This document shows positions 46,622-55,161 of a DNA stretch of 64,000 bases, one piece after another. Source of the DNA: CAVPNY01 sp963706905 (GTDB lineage Bacteria > Chloroflexota > Anaerolineae > Anaerolineales > UBA4823). The translations under genes and the position numbers were made by a program. The notes below the pieces were generated by a model, which saw only the letters and a list, made by a program, of their open reading frames with translations, was not told the DNA's origin and did no database searches. The DNA lies in contig CAVPNY010000013.1 in the NCBI GenBank assembly GCA_963706905.1, forward strand, positions 17,082-81,081. The letters run 5' to 3'. Position 1 is the stretch's first letter; the number at the start of each line of letters is the position of its first letter.

Positions 46622-47587
46622 TTAAAGACCTGCGAGGCGCCGGTCTGGTTTATCAAAGGCTCTCTCAAGCGTCTTGAGTAAATCCAAAAGATGATCGCGG
46701 GTCGACGGGCTCATCTTTTTCTGGTTCGATATTTCACTTTGTTGATAACGGGCGGCCCAAACCACAAAAAATGGGTCGAAGCTGACTCGCCCAGCTGGAA
46801 TCACTTCAAAACTATGGATCTTCATTTCTAGATTTTGATCGTCAAAGTACGGCAGGCTCAAAGTAAATCCACGATTCAGAGCATGGGCCTCTACCCGCCT
46901 GCGAATGAGGCGGATAATCTCACCCAACTCATGATGGGCCAAAGCCCGCCCCTGACTGCCCATCTGCCCAACTAAACCATGGCGTTTGCACTGGAAATCA
47001 TTGTCTGCAGTGATGTAAGGAGCCAAAGCCTGAGCATGCTCCAGAGTATCCAAAGAATGACGCATGGCAGAAATTTTCTCTTTGGCCTCACCGATCGAAT
47101 TCACCAGCAGGTTATTGTTCTCGTCAAAAATCACGCCCTCACGCCGACCGGCGGGGAGCACGCTGCGCACCAAGCTAAGGGCTATGGAAAACCGCATGAG
47201 ACCAGCACCTGTCGAAACGGCAGGATCCGCCTCAACCTCAAGAGTTTTTAGACGCTGATCAATGTCCGAAAGGCTTAAGAGACCCAAAAGGGCGCCAATC
47301 TTTTGCTCGCGCAGCCCGGGGGGTACCGGCTGAAGCTGTACTTGCCCGGTTCCGTCAACCTCACAAGCAATTTGCTCCGGCAGTACAAAATAAATCGGTG
47401 AAAGACGCTCTTGGATGCCCCTGGCGATCAGTTTGGCCTGAATTTCTAACGTCTGTTGAACAGCCAGCGGCTGGGCGTGGAAGCGGACCTGTTGCTGTGC
47501 GTATTGCTCGAAATGCAGTTTCTGATTGACAGATGGGTCCAGCGCAACAGCAGTGAATGAGGCGATGAAATCTTGAGTAACCATCAT
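46622..47587 (-). CDS. uncharacterised permease-partner protein, copy 2
   Basis: The 321-residue protein is the shortest of the three copies. It lacks the acidic insert of copy 1 and the QWIALDD segment, reading VIFDENNNLLVNSIGEAKEKI instead. Conserved parts include LAPYITADNDFQCKRHGLV, GRALAHHELGEII, LNRGFTLSLPYFDDQNLEMK, FEVIPAGRVSFDPFFVV and LLKTLERAFD. The N-terminal helical region (~30-110) with QEIQ-type charged helices is also shared. It precedes permease 2 by 10 bp. Confidence 0.8.
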   Translation of the reverse strand: MMVTQDFIASFTAVALDPSVNQKLHFEQYAQQQVRFHAQPLAVQQTLEIQAKLIARGIQERLSPIYFVLPEQIACEVDGTGQVQLQPVPPGLREQKIGALLGLLSLSDIDQRLKTLEVEADPAVSTGAGLMRFSIALSLVRSVLPAGRREGVIFDENNNLLVNSIGEAKEKISAMRHSLDTLEHAQALAPYITADNDFQCKRHGLVGQMGSQGRALAHHELGEIIRLIRRRVEAHALNRGFTLSLPYFDDQNLEMKIHSFEVIPAGRVSFDPFFVVWAARYQQSEISNQKKMSPSTRDHLLDLLKTLERAFDKPDRRLAGL

Positions 47588-47709
47588 GCACCCTTCCTAC
47601 CAACCCGGTTTACGCCACGGGCAGATCTGACTTGGATAATTTCAGTGTACCGACGAGCCATAAAAAAGTGAGAAATATTTCCATCAAAGGCATAAAAAAA
47701 GAATAAAAA

Positions 47710-47750
47710 TACGTGGCAATCTGCCGATTACACCGGCGCATTGCCACGTA
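47710..47750 (-). terminator. intrinsic terminator after permease 3
   Basis: TACGTGGCAAT and ATTGCCACGTA form an 11-bp stem extended inside by GCCG/CGGC; on the minus strand it is followed by TTTTTATTCTTTTTTT. It separates cassette 3 from cassette 2. Confidence 0.9.
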
Positions 47751-47759
47751 TGCTCACAT

Positions 47760-47805
47760 ATTCCAAAACAGGAGGATGGCGTCCTACGGCTGGCAAGACG
47801 CCACC
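47760..47805 (-). promoter_or_regulatory. second hairpin between cassettes 3 and 2
   Basis: On the minus strand TGGCGTC and GACGCCA can pair around a 13-base loop, just after the permease 3 stop and before the terminator. It may be part of the termination region or an mRNA end-protecting hairpin. Confidence 0.4.
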
Positions 47806-47826
47806 TTTCTTAATTCTTATGCAAGA

Positions 47827-49587
47827 TCAATCCTTGATGTAAGGAGCTAAAATAGATGGCGCATCAGGGTGGTCAACGTGAATGGCATGGTCATAGTCGC
47901 CGGCCGCGACCGGCGCTGCGTAGCGCACCGGGCGGTGGATGCCAAACAACGCCCAAAAGCGGGAGATGCCAACCAGTAACTGGTAGCGATATACTTGCAT
48001 TTTGAGCGACTGCCACTCGACGATGGAGGCCATGGCACCCTGCACACGGGCTTTGTTGCGCACAATGCGATAGATCTGTTTGGGCTCACGGTAACCAAGC
48101 GGTGAAAGCAGCAACAGGTGAGCCGTCAACGCCAGGATACTGAAGGAGATCAACACTACCCAACCCCCTTCTCGCCACTTACCGGCAATCTGGCCCACAA
48201 AAACCAAAGCAGCCAGGACTGCTGCCAGGGTGGCCCCGGCGACACCCCATTTGCGTTTACGGCCCGTCTCATGTTGCTTGATGTGCCTGCGCACAGCCAG
48301 ACCCATGACCATGATCGGCATGAAGACCCCTACGCCATAATAGGGCACTGCCGCGGTGGTCTTGCCGCGCACCAGCAGCATGATCAAGACCGCTGCGGCA
48401 AAGGTGATGGTGACCGAGCGGGTGAAGGTGCCGCGCGGGTCGCGATACACAATTACTTCGGGGATCTCACCAATGGCAACATCGCGCCATTCAGTGGCTT
48501 GAGCATCCTGCAGGGCTGTCATGGAGGCAGCTGCCAGGAGGGCAACTGCCAGGATCTGGTAAGCCCAGAATAAGATAGCACCGCCAGGGACTTCATTAAA
48601 GCCGATCCAGGCCAGGTTGCCGACCAAGGTACGCCCTAAGGTGCCATCAAAGACATTGAAGCGGAGAGCAAAGGCTGTCAAGAAGAAAGTGCCCAGACCA
48701 CCATAGAACAGAAATGAAGTTTGCACGAAGCGCCCAATACCGGATTTGCCGCTGTAGAAGCTCCACAACCCCTTCAAGTGGGGCAAGCGCTTCTTGCCCC
48801 ACTTGACGATCCCGGCATCCTCGTTCTTAACAAACTGGATACCGTTGGACATTGCTTCCAGCCCGCTCAACGCAACCATGCCTTTCATTGTCGCGGTCAA
48901 TAAATGCGAGAGCGCCCCCCAAACTGTGGTCAACTGCGTTTCTTCAACGTATGGCGCCGGAGGCACACCTTTGCTATGGGCAATGACCAATCCGATCGCC
49001 ATGGTGATTGTCAACATCACGAAAATGGCCAGGAGCGTGAAGACTATGCGCGCTGATTCACCCCGCCCTCGGATAGTCAGATACCAGGTAATCGCAGCCA
49101 ACCCGGCTCCCAGGGCGAAGTGAAGCCACCAGTATTTACCGTACAGATTGAGAATTGACAGGAGTTGATCGCCGCCAGAGAGGGCCGAAACCACGATCGT
49201 CAGGGTATAGTCCTGGATCAAGACAACGGCCACAACCAAGCTGAGCGTCGGCCACAGGTAACGCATGGAGGCTGTATACGAACCGCCGCCTTCATTGATA
49301 AACCCCAATGAGTACATATATAGCGCCCCAAAGACCAGGTTGGCAAAGGCAATAAACGCAGCAGCATAATAGCCGAGGTGCTCTAAGCCATAGGGGTGCA
49401 AGGCATGTAAAAGCTCACCGGTGCCATAGAAAAAAGAGGTGAAATAATCTACACCAAAGAGCGCCAGGGCGGCCAGCAACCCGATCTGGCCAGCGCCGTG
49501 CACATGGGCATCTTCAGGTCTCTCCCGAGGCGAGATTTTGTAGGCGAGAAAAACAATAACGATCAGTAGAGCAACAGCAAAAAGCAT
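47827..49587 (-). CDS. KimA-like APC-family permease, copy 3 (probable K+ transporter)
   Basis: The 586-residue protein is the cleanest copy. K+-site equivalents are Asp47 and Tyr54 in FGVDYFTSFFYGTGEL, Asp126/Thr130/Ser134 in IQDYTLTIVVS and Glu244 in SGLEAMSNG. The INEGGGSYTASMRYL loop matches the KimA GGGAYIVSKENLG segment. It ends with the family-specific tail SPLGYREPKQIYRI, VEWQSLKMQVYRY and the short HPDAPSILAPYI, which is shared with copy 2. It follows partner 3 by 57 bp and is followed by a strong terminator. Confidence 0.84.
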   Translation of the reverse strand: MLFAVALLIVIVFLAYKISPRERPEDAHVHGAGQIGLLAALALFGVDYFTSFFYGTGELLHALHPYGLEHLGYYAAAFIAFANLVFGALYMYSLGFINEGGGSYTASMRYLWPTLSLVVAVVLIQDYTLTIVVSALSGGDQLLSILNLYGKYWWLHFALGAGLAAITWYLTIRGRGESARIVFTLLAIFVMLTITMAIGLVIAHSKGVPPAPYVEETQLTTVWGALSHLLTATMKGMVALSGLEAMSNGIQFVKNEDAGIVKWGKKRLPHLKGLWSFYSGKSGIGRFVQTSFLFYGGLGTFFLTAFALRFNVFDGTLGRTLVGNLAWIGFNEVPGGAILFWAYQILAVALLAAASMTALQDAQATEWRDVAIGEIPEVIVYRDPRGTFTRSVTITFAAAVLIMLLVRGKTTAAVPYYGVGVFMPIMVMGLAVRRHIKQHETGRKRKWGVAGATLAAVLAALVFVGQIAGKWREGGWVVLISFSILALTAHLLLLSPLGYREPKQIYRIVRNKARVQGAMASIVEWQSLKMQVYRYQLLVGISRFWALFGIHRPVRYAAPVAAGDYDHAIHVDHPDAPSILAPYIKD

Positions 49588-49644
49588 CAGTATTTAACCT
49601 CAGTTCGCAGTAAGGGGAAAAAGGGGTAATGGTTGTTTATTCAG

Positions 49645-50625
49645 CTAGTCGAAGGCATCTTCCAGGGCTTTTAATTCTCCCAGGAGGTGGGCCCTGGTGG
49701 TATGGCTCAGACCTGGCGAATGCTCGACTTCCATCTGTTTAACACGAAGAGCAATCACCAGGAAGGCAGGCACAAACTGGATGCGGCCATGGGGGACAAC
49801 CGGGATATTCAGAGTTCTGATCTCCAACGCCTGATCATCGAAGAATGGCAGATCCAGGTCAAATCCCCGGTTCAAGGAATTTCCCGCCACCCGCTGCTTA
49901 AGCCTGGCGATAATACCGCCGGTTTCATGGCGCGCCAGCGCATGACCCTGGTTGATCAATTGAGCGAGCATCCCATAACGTTTTTGTTGATACTCTTCAG
50001 CATGAATAAAATAAGGGGCCAGGCGGGCTGCCAAATTCAAGATCGACAGGTAGCGCTGCATGGAAGCAATAGAAGCCCACGCCTCTTCTACCGAATTCAC
50101 CAGCAGGTTGTCCTGATCGTCGAGGGCTATCCATTGCGGCATGAAGAATTCCAAGGCATACCCAGAAAACAGACGTTGATTTTGGTCGATCTGCTGGGGG
50201 AGCGGCAAAAAGCGATATACGAGGTACCTGGCAATGGTGTGCCGAAGCAACCTACCACAAGTAGAAATAGCCCCGTCCGGCGACTCTTCCAATCGCTTCA
50301 GGTAAAGATTAAAGTCAGAGGCTTTCAGGCGATCTAAAAGCCCGCCCACTTTCTGCTCCCGCTGGTGGATTGGCACAGCCACCAGCAATGGCTCGCCATA
50401 CTCATCGAATCCACAAACCACATTTTCTGGCAACATGAAACGCAATGGAGATTGATGATCAAGAATGGCTCTGGCGATGAGAGAAGCCTGCAATTCAAGC
50501 GCCCGCTGTATATTGGCTGGCTGGGCATTGAGGAGGGCTTCGCGCGCCTGATAATCAAGTAGGAATGAATCGTCCGGACTCACTATCGTTTGTGAAAGTG
50601 ATGTAGATACCGATTGGATAGCCAT
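49645..50625 (-). CDS. uncharacterised permease-partner protein, copy 3
   Basis: The 326-residue protein starts at ATG 50625 (MAIQSVSTSLSQTIV); an upstream in-frame ATG at 50718 would add a Tyr/Phe-rich leader and is less likely. Shared core: LLVNSVEEAWASIASMQRYL, LAPYFIHAEEYQQKRYGML, LARHETGGIIARL, LNRGFDLDLPFFDDQALEI, IPVVPHGRIQFVPAFLV, LLGELKALEDAFD. It has a short version of the insert (LEFFMPQWIALDDQD). The protein is predicted soluble and cytoplasmic. It follows a strong terminator and so has its own promoter. Confidence 0.8.
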   Translation of the reverse strand: MAIQSVSTSLSQTIVSPDDSFLLDYQAREALLNAQPANIQRALELQASLIARAILDHQSPLRFMLPENVVCGFDEYGEPLLVAVPIHQREQKVGGLLDRLKASDFNLYLKRLEESPDGAISTCGRLLRHTIARYLVYRFLPLPQQIDQNQRLFSGYALEFFMPQWIALDDQDNLLVNSVEEAWASIASMQRYLSILNLAARLAPYFIHAEEYQQKRYGMLAQLINQGHALARHETGGIIARLKQRVAGNSLNRGFDLDLPFFDDQALEIRTLNIPVVPHGRIQFVPAFLVIALRVKQMEVEHSPGLSHTTRAHLLGELKALEDAFD

Positions 50626-50740
50626 GCTTGCCTCGTAAACAATCCTGATCTCGTCCGATGTGTGGTAAAGCATGTAGAAGTGTAATGAGATGGAATAAAA
50701 ACCGGAGAAAAAAATCATACCAATCCAGTAAAAAATGCAT

Positions 50741-50780
50741 AAAAAAACCCTTCCGCGCCGCCACGAGAGGGGAAAGGGTT
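50741..50780 (-). terminator. intrinsic terminator after the KdpE-like gene
   Basis: On the minus strand AACCCTTTCC pairs with GGAAGGGTT across a ~20-base loop and is followed by seven T. It lies ~90 bp after the regulator stop and before partner gene 3. Confidence 0.85.
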
Positions 50781-50871
50781 ATGAATTGTCTATTCTCTTA
50801 TTTGTGGGACTACGACCGCAAATTAAAGAATCAAGGAAGGGGGCAGTAGCAAGAACAAAACAGAGAAGAGG

Positions 50872-51567
50872 TTACTCTTCCACGATAAACCGGTAGCCGA
50901 TGCCGGGTTCGTTCAAGATAAATCGAGGGTGCTCAGGATCGTTTTCCAGCTTTTTGCGCAACTGACGGATATAGACACGCAGGTACTCGACCCGGTCAAC
51001 GTCCGCCGGGTCCCAGACTGCGGCCAGGATAGCGCGATGGGTCAACACACGTCCGGCATTGGCAGCCAGGTAAGCCAGCAACTTGAACTCAGTAGCGGTC
51101 AACTTGACTTCCACTTCGTCACGGGTGACGATGTGCTGCACCAGATCGATGATCAGCGATCCAGCGGTCACGACCGCTTTCTTACTGCCCATGGTCTGGG
51201 TAGAATGGCGCAGCGCCACGCGAATGCGCGCCAGCAGCTCCTCAATCCCAAAAGGCTTGGTCAGGTAATCGTCCGCGCCGGCATCCAACGCCATGACTTT
51301 ATCCCGCTCACTATCCCGTACGGAAAGCACAACGATGGGCACTTGGGTCCATTCGCGCAGGCGAGAGCACACCTCGACGCCATCCATGTCCGGCATGCTC
51401 AGGTCCAGGATGATCACATCTGGCGATTCGGCTGCGGCCAGGGCCAAGCCTTCCTCACCACGACTGGCGACAGAAACGCGGAAATGTTTGGCAGTCAGAA
51501 TTGTTCTCAGAGCGCGCAGGATCTGCGGCTCATCATCGATCACCAGGACGTGAGGGTTGCTACTCAT
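50872..51567 (-). CDS. KdpE-like OmpR-family response regulator
   Basis: The 231-residue regulator has a receiver (VIDDEPQILRALR, Asp in VIILDLSMPDMDG, Lys in YLTKPFG) and a winged helix (LTATEFKLLAYLAANAGRVLTHRAIL, DRVEYLRVYIRQLRKKLE, PGIGYRF). The C-terminal pattern with VEYLRVYIRQLRKKLE is characteristic of KdpE. It overlaps the KdpD-like kinase by 8 bp. With no kdpFABC in the window, the likely target is the neighbouring transporter island. Confidence 0.9.
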   Translation of the reverse strand: MSSNPHVLVIDDEPQILRALRTILTAKHFRVSVASRGEEGLALAAAESPDVIILDLSMPDMDGVEVCSRLREWTQVPIVVLSVRDSERDKVMALDAGADDYLTKPFGIEELLARIRVALRHSTQTMGSKKAVVTAGSLIIDLVQHIVTRDEVEVKLTATEFKLLAYLAANAGRVLTHRAILAAVWDPADVDRVEYLRVYIRQLRKKLENDPEHPRFILNEPGIGYRFIVEE

Positions 51568-53037
51568 GTAATTCTATGCGCGGTGAGGCGCCCTCCCAGA
51601 TCAAAGGTAAGCTAAAGTTGAACGCAAAACCATCTGGCAAATTCTCAGCCCAGATGCGCCCGCCATGGGCTTCAATAATGCCTTTGCAAATTGACAAGCC
51701 AAGACCGGCTCCAGTGATGCGGTCCGCAGCAGTGATGCGGTGGAACTTCTCAAAAATTCGCTCGAGGTCTGACTCAGGCACCGGCGGCCCCTGATTTTTG
51801 ACTTGAACCAGAATCTCCTGCGATTGAGATGGCCAGGCTAAAATTTGGATGGGTGTGTTATCCGGTGAATACTTGATACTGTTACTGATCAAATTGGTGA
51901 ATACCTGCTCCATCTGGATGTAATCCACCGGCACTAACGGCAGATCTTCCGAGACTTCTGTTCTGATCTCATGGGAACTCGATCGTTTCGAAATACGGTT
52001 CACCACACCCAGGACGATCTCCGCCAAGACATTCCAATTACGTTCGGGCTTGAGGGCACCAGCTTCAATCCGCGACATGTTAAGCAGGTTGCTTACCAAC
52101 TGGTTGAGATGGTCCGTCTCTTCTTCGATGGCGGACAGCAATTCACTACGCGACCCACTATCCCAATCCATCTCGCCGGTACGCAAACTGGATACCCCGG
52201 CTTTGATCGTCGCCAGCGGGGTACGCAACTCGTGCGACACGGATGACAACAAGGATGATTTCAAACGGTCGCTCTCTTCCAGAACCCGGCACGCGTCTCA
52301 GCCTGAGCGAGCTGGGCGCGTTCGATAGCCAGCGCCCCCTGGCTGGCAAAGGTACGCAGCAAGCGATCTTCCGTGGGGGCAAATGGACGCGCCTTGCGCC
52401 ACAGGCGGATCTCGCCAAGCAGACCGCGAGCAGTTTGCATGGGGACTAACAAATCCGCTTTGTAATCTGGCAATCCATCCTTCTCAGGGTAATTGACCTG
52501 AATCGCTTCTTTGCCAGGCCGGGCTTCCAGAAAAACAATGATGCGATCCGCCTGAAAAGCTTCCAGCGAGCGAGCTGCAAGGATTTGAACAATGGCTTGC
52601 TCATTGTTTAATCCCGCCAGCATGGTGCTCAGTTCATATAGCCGGATGGCCTCCTGCTCACGGGAAGTGGCCTGCTCCAGACTGCGCCGGGTGCGCCCTA
52701 ATAACTGGTTGATCAGCACTGCTATACCCAGGAAAACAAACAGCGCCAGGATATCCTGGGGCTGGTGAACGAACAGGGTGTAATAAGGCTCAATAAAAAA
52801 GTAATTAAAAGCCAGAAAGGCAGCCAGCGCGGCCAGGATCCCGGGGCCCAATCCCCAGAGTGAGGTGATCAAGCCGACCGGGAGCAGGTAGAGCAAAGCC
52901 ACGACAGCAGGGTTGATCGAGCTGCGCAAGACATAGAGAATCCCAGTGGTGAGCGCGACCAGTACCAGGCTCAGCAAATAATGGGCCGCAACGACAACAA
53001 CCTGGCGGGGGTACAGGCGAACCGATTCAGGATCCAT
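51560..53037 (-). pseudogene. KdpD-like sensor histidine kinase (DUF4118-GAF), one frame break
   Basis: The ~490-residue kinase begins with the four-helix DUF4118 membrane domain of KdpD (YLLPVGLITSLWGLGPGILAALAAFLAFNYFFIEP), then GAF, HisKA (SVSHELRTPL) and HATPase (NLISNSIKYS, GAGLGLSICKGI). A missing base in the CCGGG run near 52288 breaks it between GAF and HisKA. It lacks the KdpD N-terminal Usp-type/ATP-binding domain of the classical protein. The DxGxG box reads VKNQGPP, without the usual Asp, so ATP binding may be altered. Confidence 0.85.
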
Positions 53038-53134
53038 GCTGGTTTATGAGTGCAAGGCTGCCCCTGGGTTGGACAGCTGCAGAAACACTTGGGCGCGATT
53101 GTATCACGCTAACTCTAACACAATGTTTACATTC

Positions 53135-53152
53135 GTCTGATTTTCTTCAGAC
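53135..53152. promoter_or_regulatory. inverted repeat between kdpD-like and Hsp20 genes
   Basis: GTCTGA and TCAGAC form a perfect dyad with a 6-base centre in the 207-bp divergent region. It could be an operator or a small hairpin; it has no T-run beside it. Confidence 0.4.
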
Positions 53153-53244
53153 ATTGGTTGGGTAAAATCAACCTCGAAAAGTGAAGTTGGATCGCTTTAC
53201 AAAACAAAATTAACCAATATCTATTAATATCAAGGAGGTAGACT

Positions 53245-53733
53245 ATGCTTACTCGTTGGGATCCATTCCGTGAAATGCTGTCCATCCACAACAATATGGA
53301 GCGTATGTTTGACAGCGCCCTGGCGGGCTCGCCAGACCGCTGGCAGCCGATGGCCTGGGACCTGGCCCTGGACGTGGTTGAAAGCAAGGACGAATTCCTG
53401 GTGAAAGCCTCCGTCCCGGGGATCAATCCGGACGACCTGGAGATCACCTATAACAACAACATTCTGACGATCAAAGGCGAGCTCAAGGAAGAAAAAGAGG
53501 TCGAAGAGGCCCAATACCATCTCCGCGAGCGCCGCTATGGCTCCTTTGCCCGCAGCCTGACGTTGCCGGCCGGGATCGAAGCCAGCAAGATCGAGGCCAA
53601 TTATGAGGCGGGTGTGCTGAAACTGCGCCTGCCCAAGGCCGAGGAGATCAAGCCCAAGAAGATCGTCATTCACACCAAGGGCGAACCCAAGATGATCGAG
53701 GCCAAGGCCAAGAATATAGCCAGCAAGAATTAA
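53245..53733 (+). CDS. Hsp20/alpha-crystallin small heat-shock protein
   Basis: The 162-residue protein has the alpha-crystallin domain (~40-140) with DEFLVKASVPGINPDDLEI and the landmark YEAGVLKLRLPKAEEIKPKKI (IXI-like tail here reads IVIHTK). The N-terminus LTRWDPFREMLSIHNNMERMF is typical. AAGGAGG lies 6 bases before the ATG. No CIRCE element is seen upstream. It is divergent from the KdpD-like kinase. Confidence 0.95.
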   Translation: MLTRWDPFREMLSIHNNMERMFDSALAGSPDRWQPMAWDLALDVVESKDEFLVKASVPGINPDDLEITYNNNILTIKGELKEEKEVEEAQYHLRERRYGSFARSLTLPAGIEASKIEANYEAGVLKLRLPKAEEIKPKKIVIHTKGEPKMIEAKAKNIASKN

Positions 53734-53755
53734 AGCGTGGTTACTGAGTAACGAC

Positions 53756-53789
53756 AAAGTGCTCCAGATATTGAACTCTGGAGCACTTT
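53756..53789. terminator. bidirectional intrinsic terminator after Hsp20
   Basis: AAAGTGCTCCAG and CTGGAGCACTTT form a 12-bp stem around ATATTGAACT, flanked by A/T-rich bases on both sides. It can end both the Hsp20 gene and the convergent regulator operon. Confidence 0.88.
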
Positions 53790-53822
53790 ATTATTCGTTA
53801 GCTCAGGGATGTTACTGAGGCG

Positions 53823-54509
53823 CTATAAAACGATCAGGCCCAGGCGGACACCCAGACGGACAGCCTCGGTGCGACTGGCAGCTCCCAAGCGGGTATAGAT
53901 GCCTGAGACATGGAATTTGACGGTGTGCTCGCTGATGCCCAATGCAGCAGCGATCTGTTTGTTCGCCAGCCCCTGGGCCAATAACTGCAGCACCTCAATT
54001 TCGCGGTGGGTGAGCGGCTCAATCAGCGCTGCAGGCTGATCGCCATGGGCTGGCGGGCGACTCTCCAGCAACGGCTCGATTAAAGCCGGAAGACCCACAA
54101 CCAGGCCTTCAAAAACAGCATGCACCGCGGCAGCAAGCTCCTCGACTGAGGAATCCAACGGCAGCAATCCCCAGGCGCGACCGCGCAAAGAGGGGAGATC
54201 CCCTGCAGAGGGCGGCGAGTCCTCAACCAGCAGCAAGACCCCAGTTGAGGCGGTGGCGGGTAAGGCAAATTCAAAATCAAGATCGGAGCCGGAGCTGGGC
54301 GCAATGACCAGGATATCAGCACCAGAGGGCAGGGAATCAAAGCCTGACAGGGCAGGCGCCTCTCCGATGACTTCGATCGCCTGATCCGTGGAGAGCAAGG
54401 CGCGCAGCCCGAGGCGCACGGCCAGAGCAGGAGCGATCACCAGCACCCGGATCGGCTCCTGCTGCTTGACCTGTGGGGTGCCTTCACTTCCGATCGGACG
54501 TCCAGCCAT
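53823..54509 (-). CDS. LuxR-family regulator with degenerate receiver
   Basis: The 228-residue protein ends in a clear LuxR helix-turn-helix (LTHREIEVLQLLAQGLANKQ, GISEHTVKFHVSGIYTRLG). The N-terminal domain aligns with a receiver but lacks the acidic pair (VLVIAPALAVR) and the phosphoacceptor (DILVIAPSSG), so it is not phosphorylated in the normal way. Its ATG overlaps the protease stop by one base (TAATG), suggesting it regulates or responds to the HtrA-like proteases. Confidence 0.88.
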   Translation of the reverse strand: MAGRPIGSEGTPQVKQQEPIRVLVIAPALAVRLGLRALLSTDQAIEVIGEAPALSGFDSLPSGADILVIAPSSGSDLDFEFALPATASTGVLLLVEDSPPSAGDLPSLRGRAWGLLPLDSSVEELAAAVHAVFEGLVVGLPALIEPLLESRPPAHGDQPAALIEPLTHREIEVLQLLAQGLANKQIAAALGISEHTVKFHVSGIYTRLGAASRTEAVRLGVRLGLIVL

Positions 54510-55142
54510 TAGCCAGCTACCTGCAACTGCCTCTCTCCCAACGTATCTGCCACAAAGGCTTCCACCACGTGGCTGGGGACAGCCACGCCCAAATCACCGC
54601 CGACGATCATGGTGTTGATGCCGATCACGCCGCCGCTGGCGTTCATCAAGGGGCCACCCGAGTTACCCGGAGCCAAGCCGACATCGGAGCGGATCAACAC
54701 GATCGAGCCGCTGCCACCTTGCAAGGGGAGGCTGCCCAGGCTGCTGATGACGCCAGCGGAGACAGCGCCTACCTGGCCCCAGGGATGCCCGATGGCCAGG
54801 GCGATCTGCCCAATGCGCAAGCCGCGCGAGTCGGCGATAGGCGCAACCGGAAGGTCGACGTTGACAGCGTCACTGGTTTCAGCCTGCAGGATCGCCAGGT
54901 CGATCTCCGGGCGTTCGGCGATCAGACGGGCGGGGAACAGGTCACCATTCAACAGGCGGATGCGGGATTTGCCGCGCGAAACCACATGATAGTTGGTGAC
55001 GATGATACCGCCTGGCCGCCAGACGACCCCGCCCCGCGCCATGCCGGCCGCTCTCCACGATCACCAGACTGCGTCTGGCACGCTCAAAGACGCTGGAGAG
55101 CGAGGCGGCGAAAGTATTTGAAAGATCTATGGTACTAAGCAT
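54509..55142 (-). pseudogene. HtrA-like S1C serine protease without PDZ, one frame break
   Basis: Starting at ATG 55142 (MLSTIDLSNTFAASLSSVF), the ~210-residue protease has its catalytic His in VTNYHVV, Asp in EIDLAILQ and Ser in GNSGGPLM. A single-base shift near 55050 joins VIVESGRHG to GGVVWRPGGIIVTNYH. There is no signal peptide or PDZ domain. It follows the larger HtrA-like protein by 19 bp and overlaps the LuxR regulator. Confidence 0.82.
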
Positions 55143-55161
55143 ACCTGTAACCCTTTTAAAC

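Noticed and set aside
50626..50740. c-di-AMP (ydaO-type) riboswitch before the KimA-like cassettes, as in Bacillus
   Set aside because: The leader of cassette 3 is short, T-rich and shows none of the conserved riboswitch cores I know.
50929..51615. 228-codon plus-strand ORF
   Set aside because: Shadow of the KdpE-like regulator gene on the opposite strand; no ribosome site or family resemblance.
54473..55138. 221-codon plus-strand ORF
   Set aside because: Antisense to the HtrA-like protease with conserved catalytic triad.
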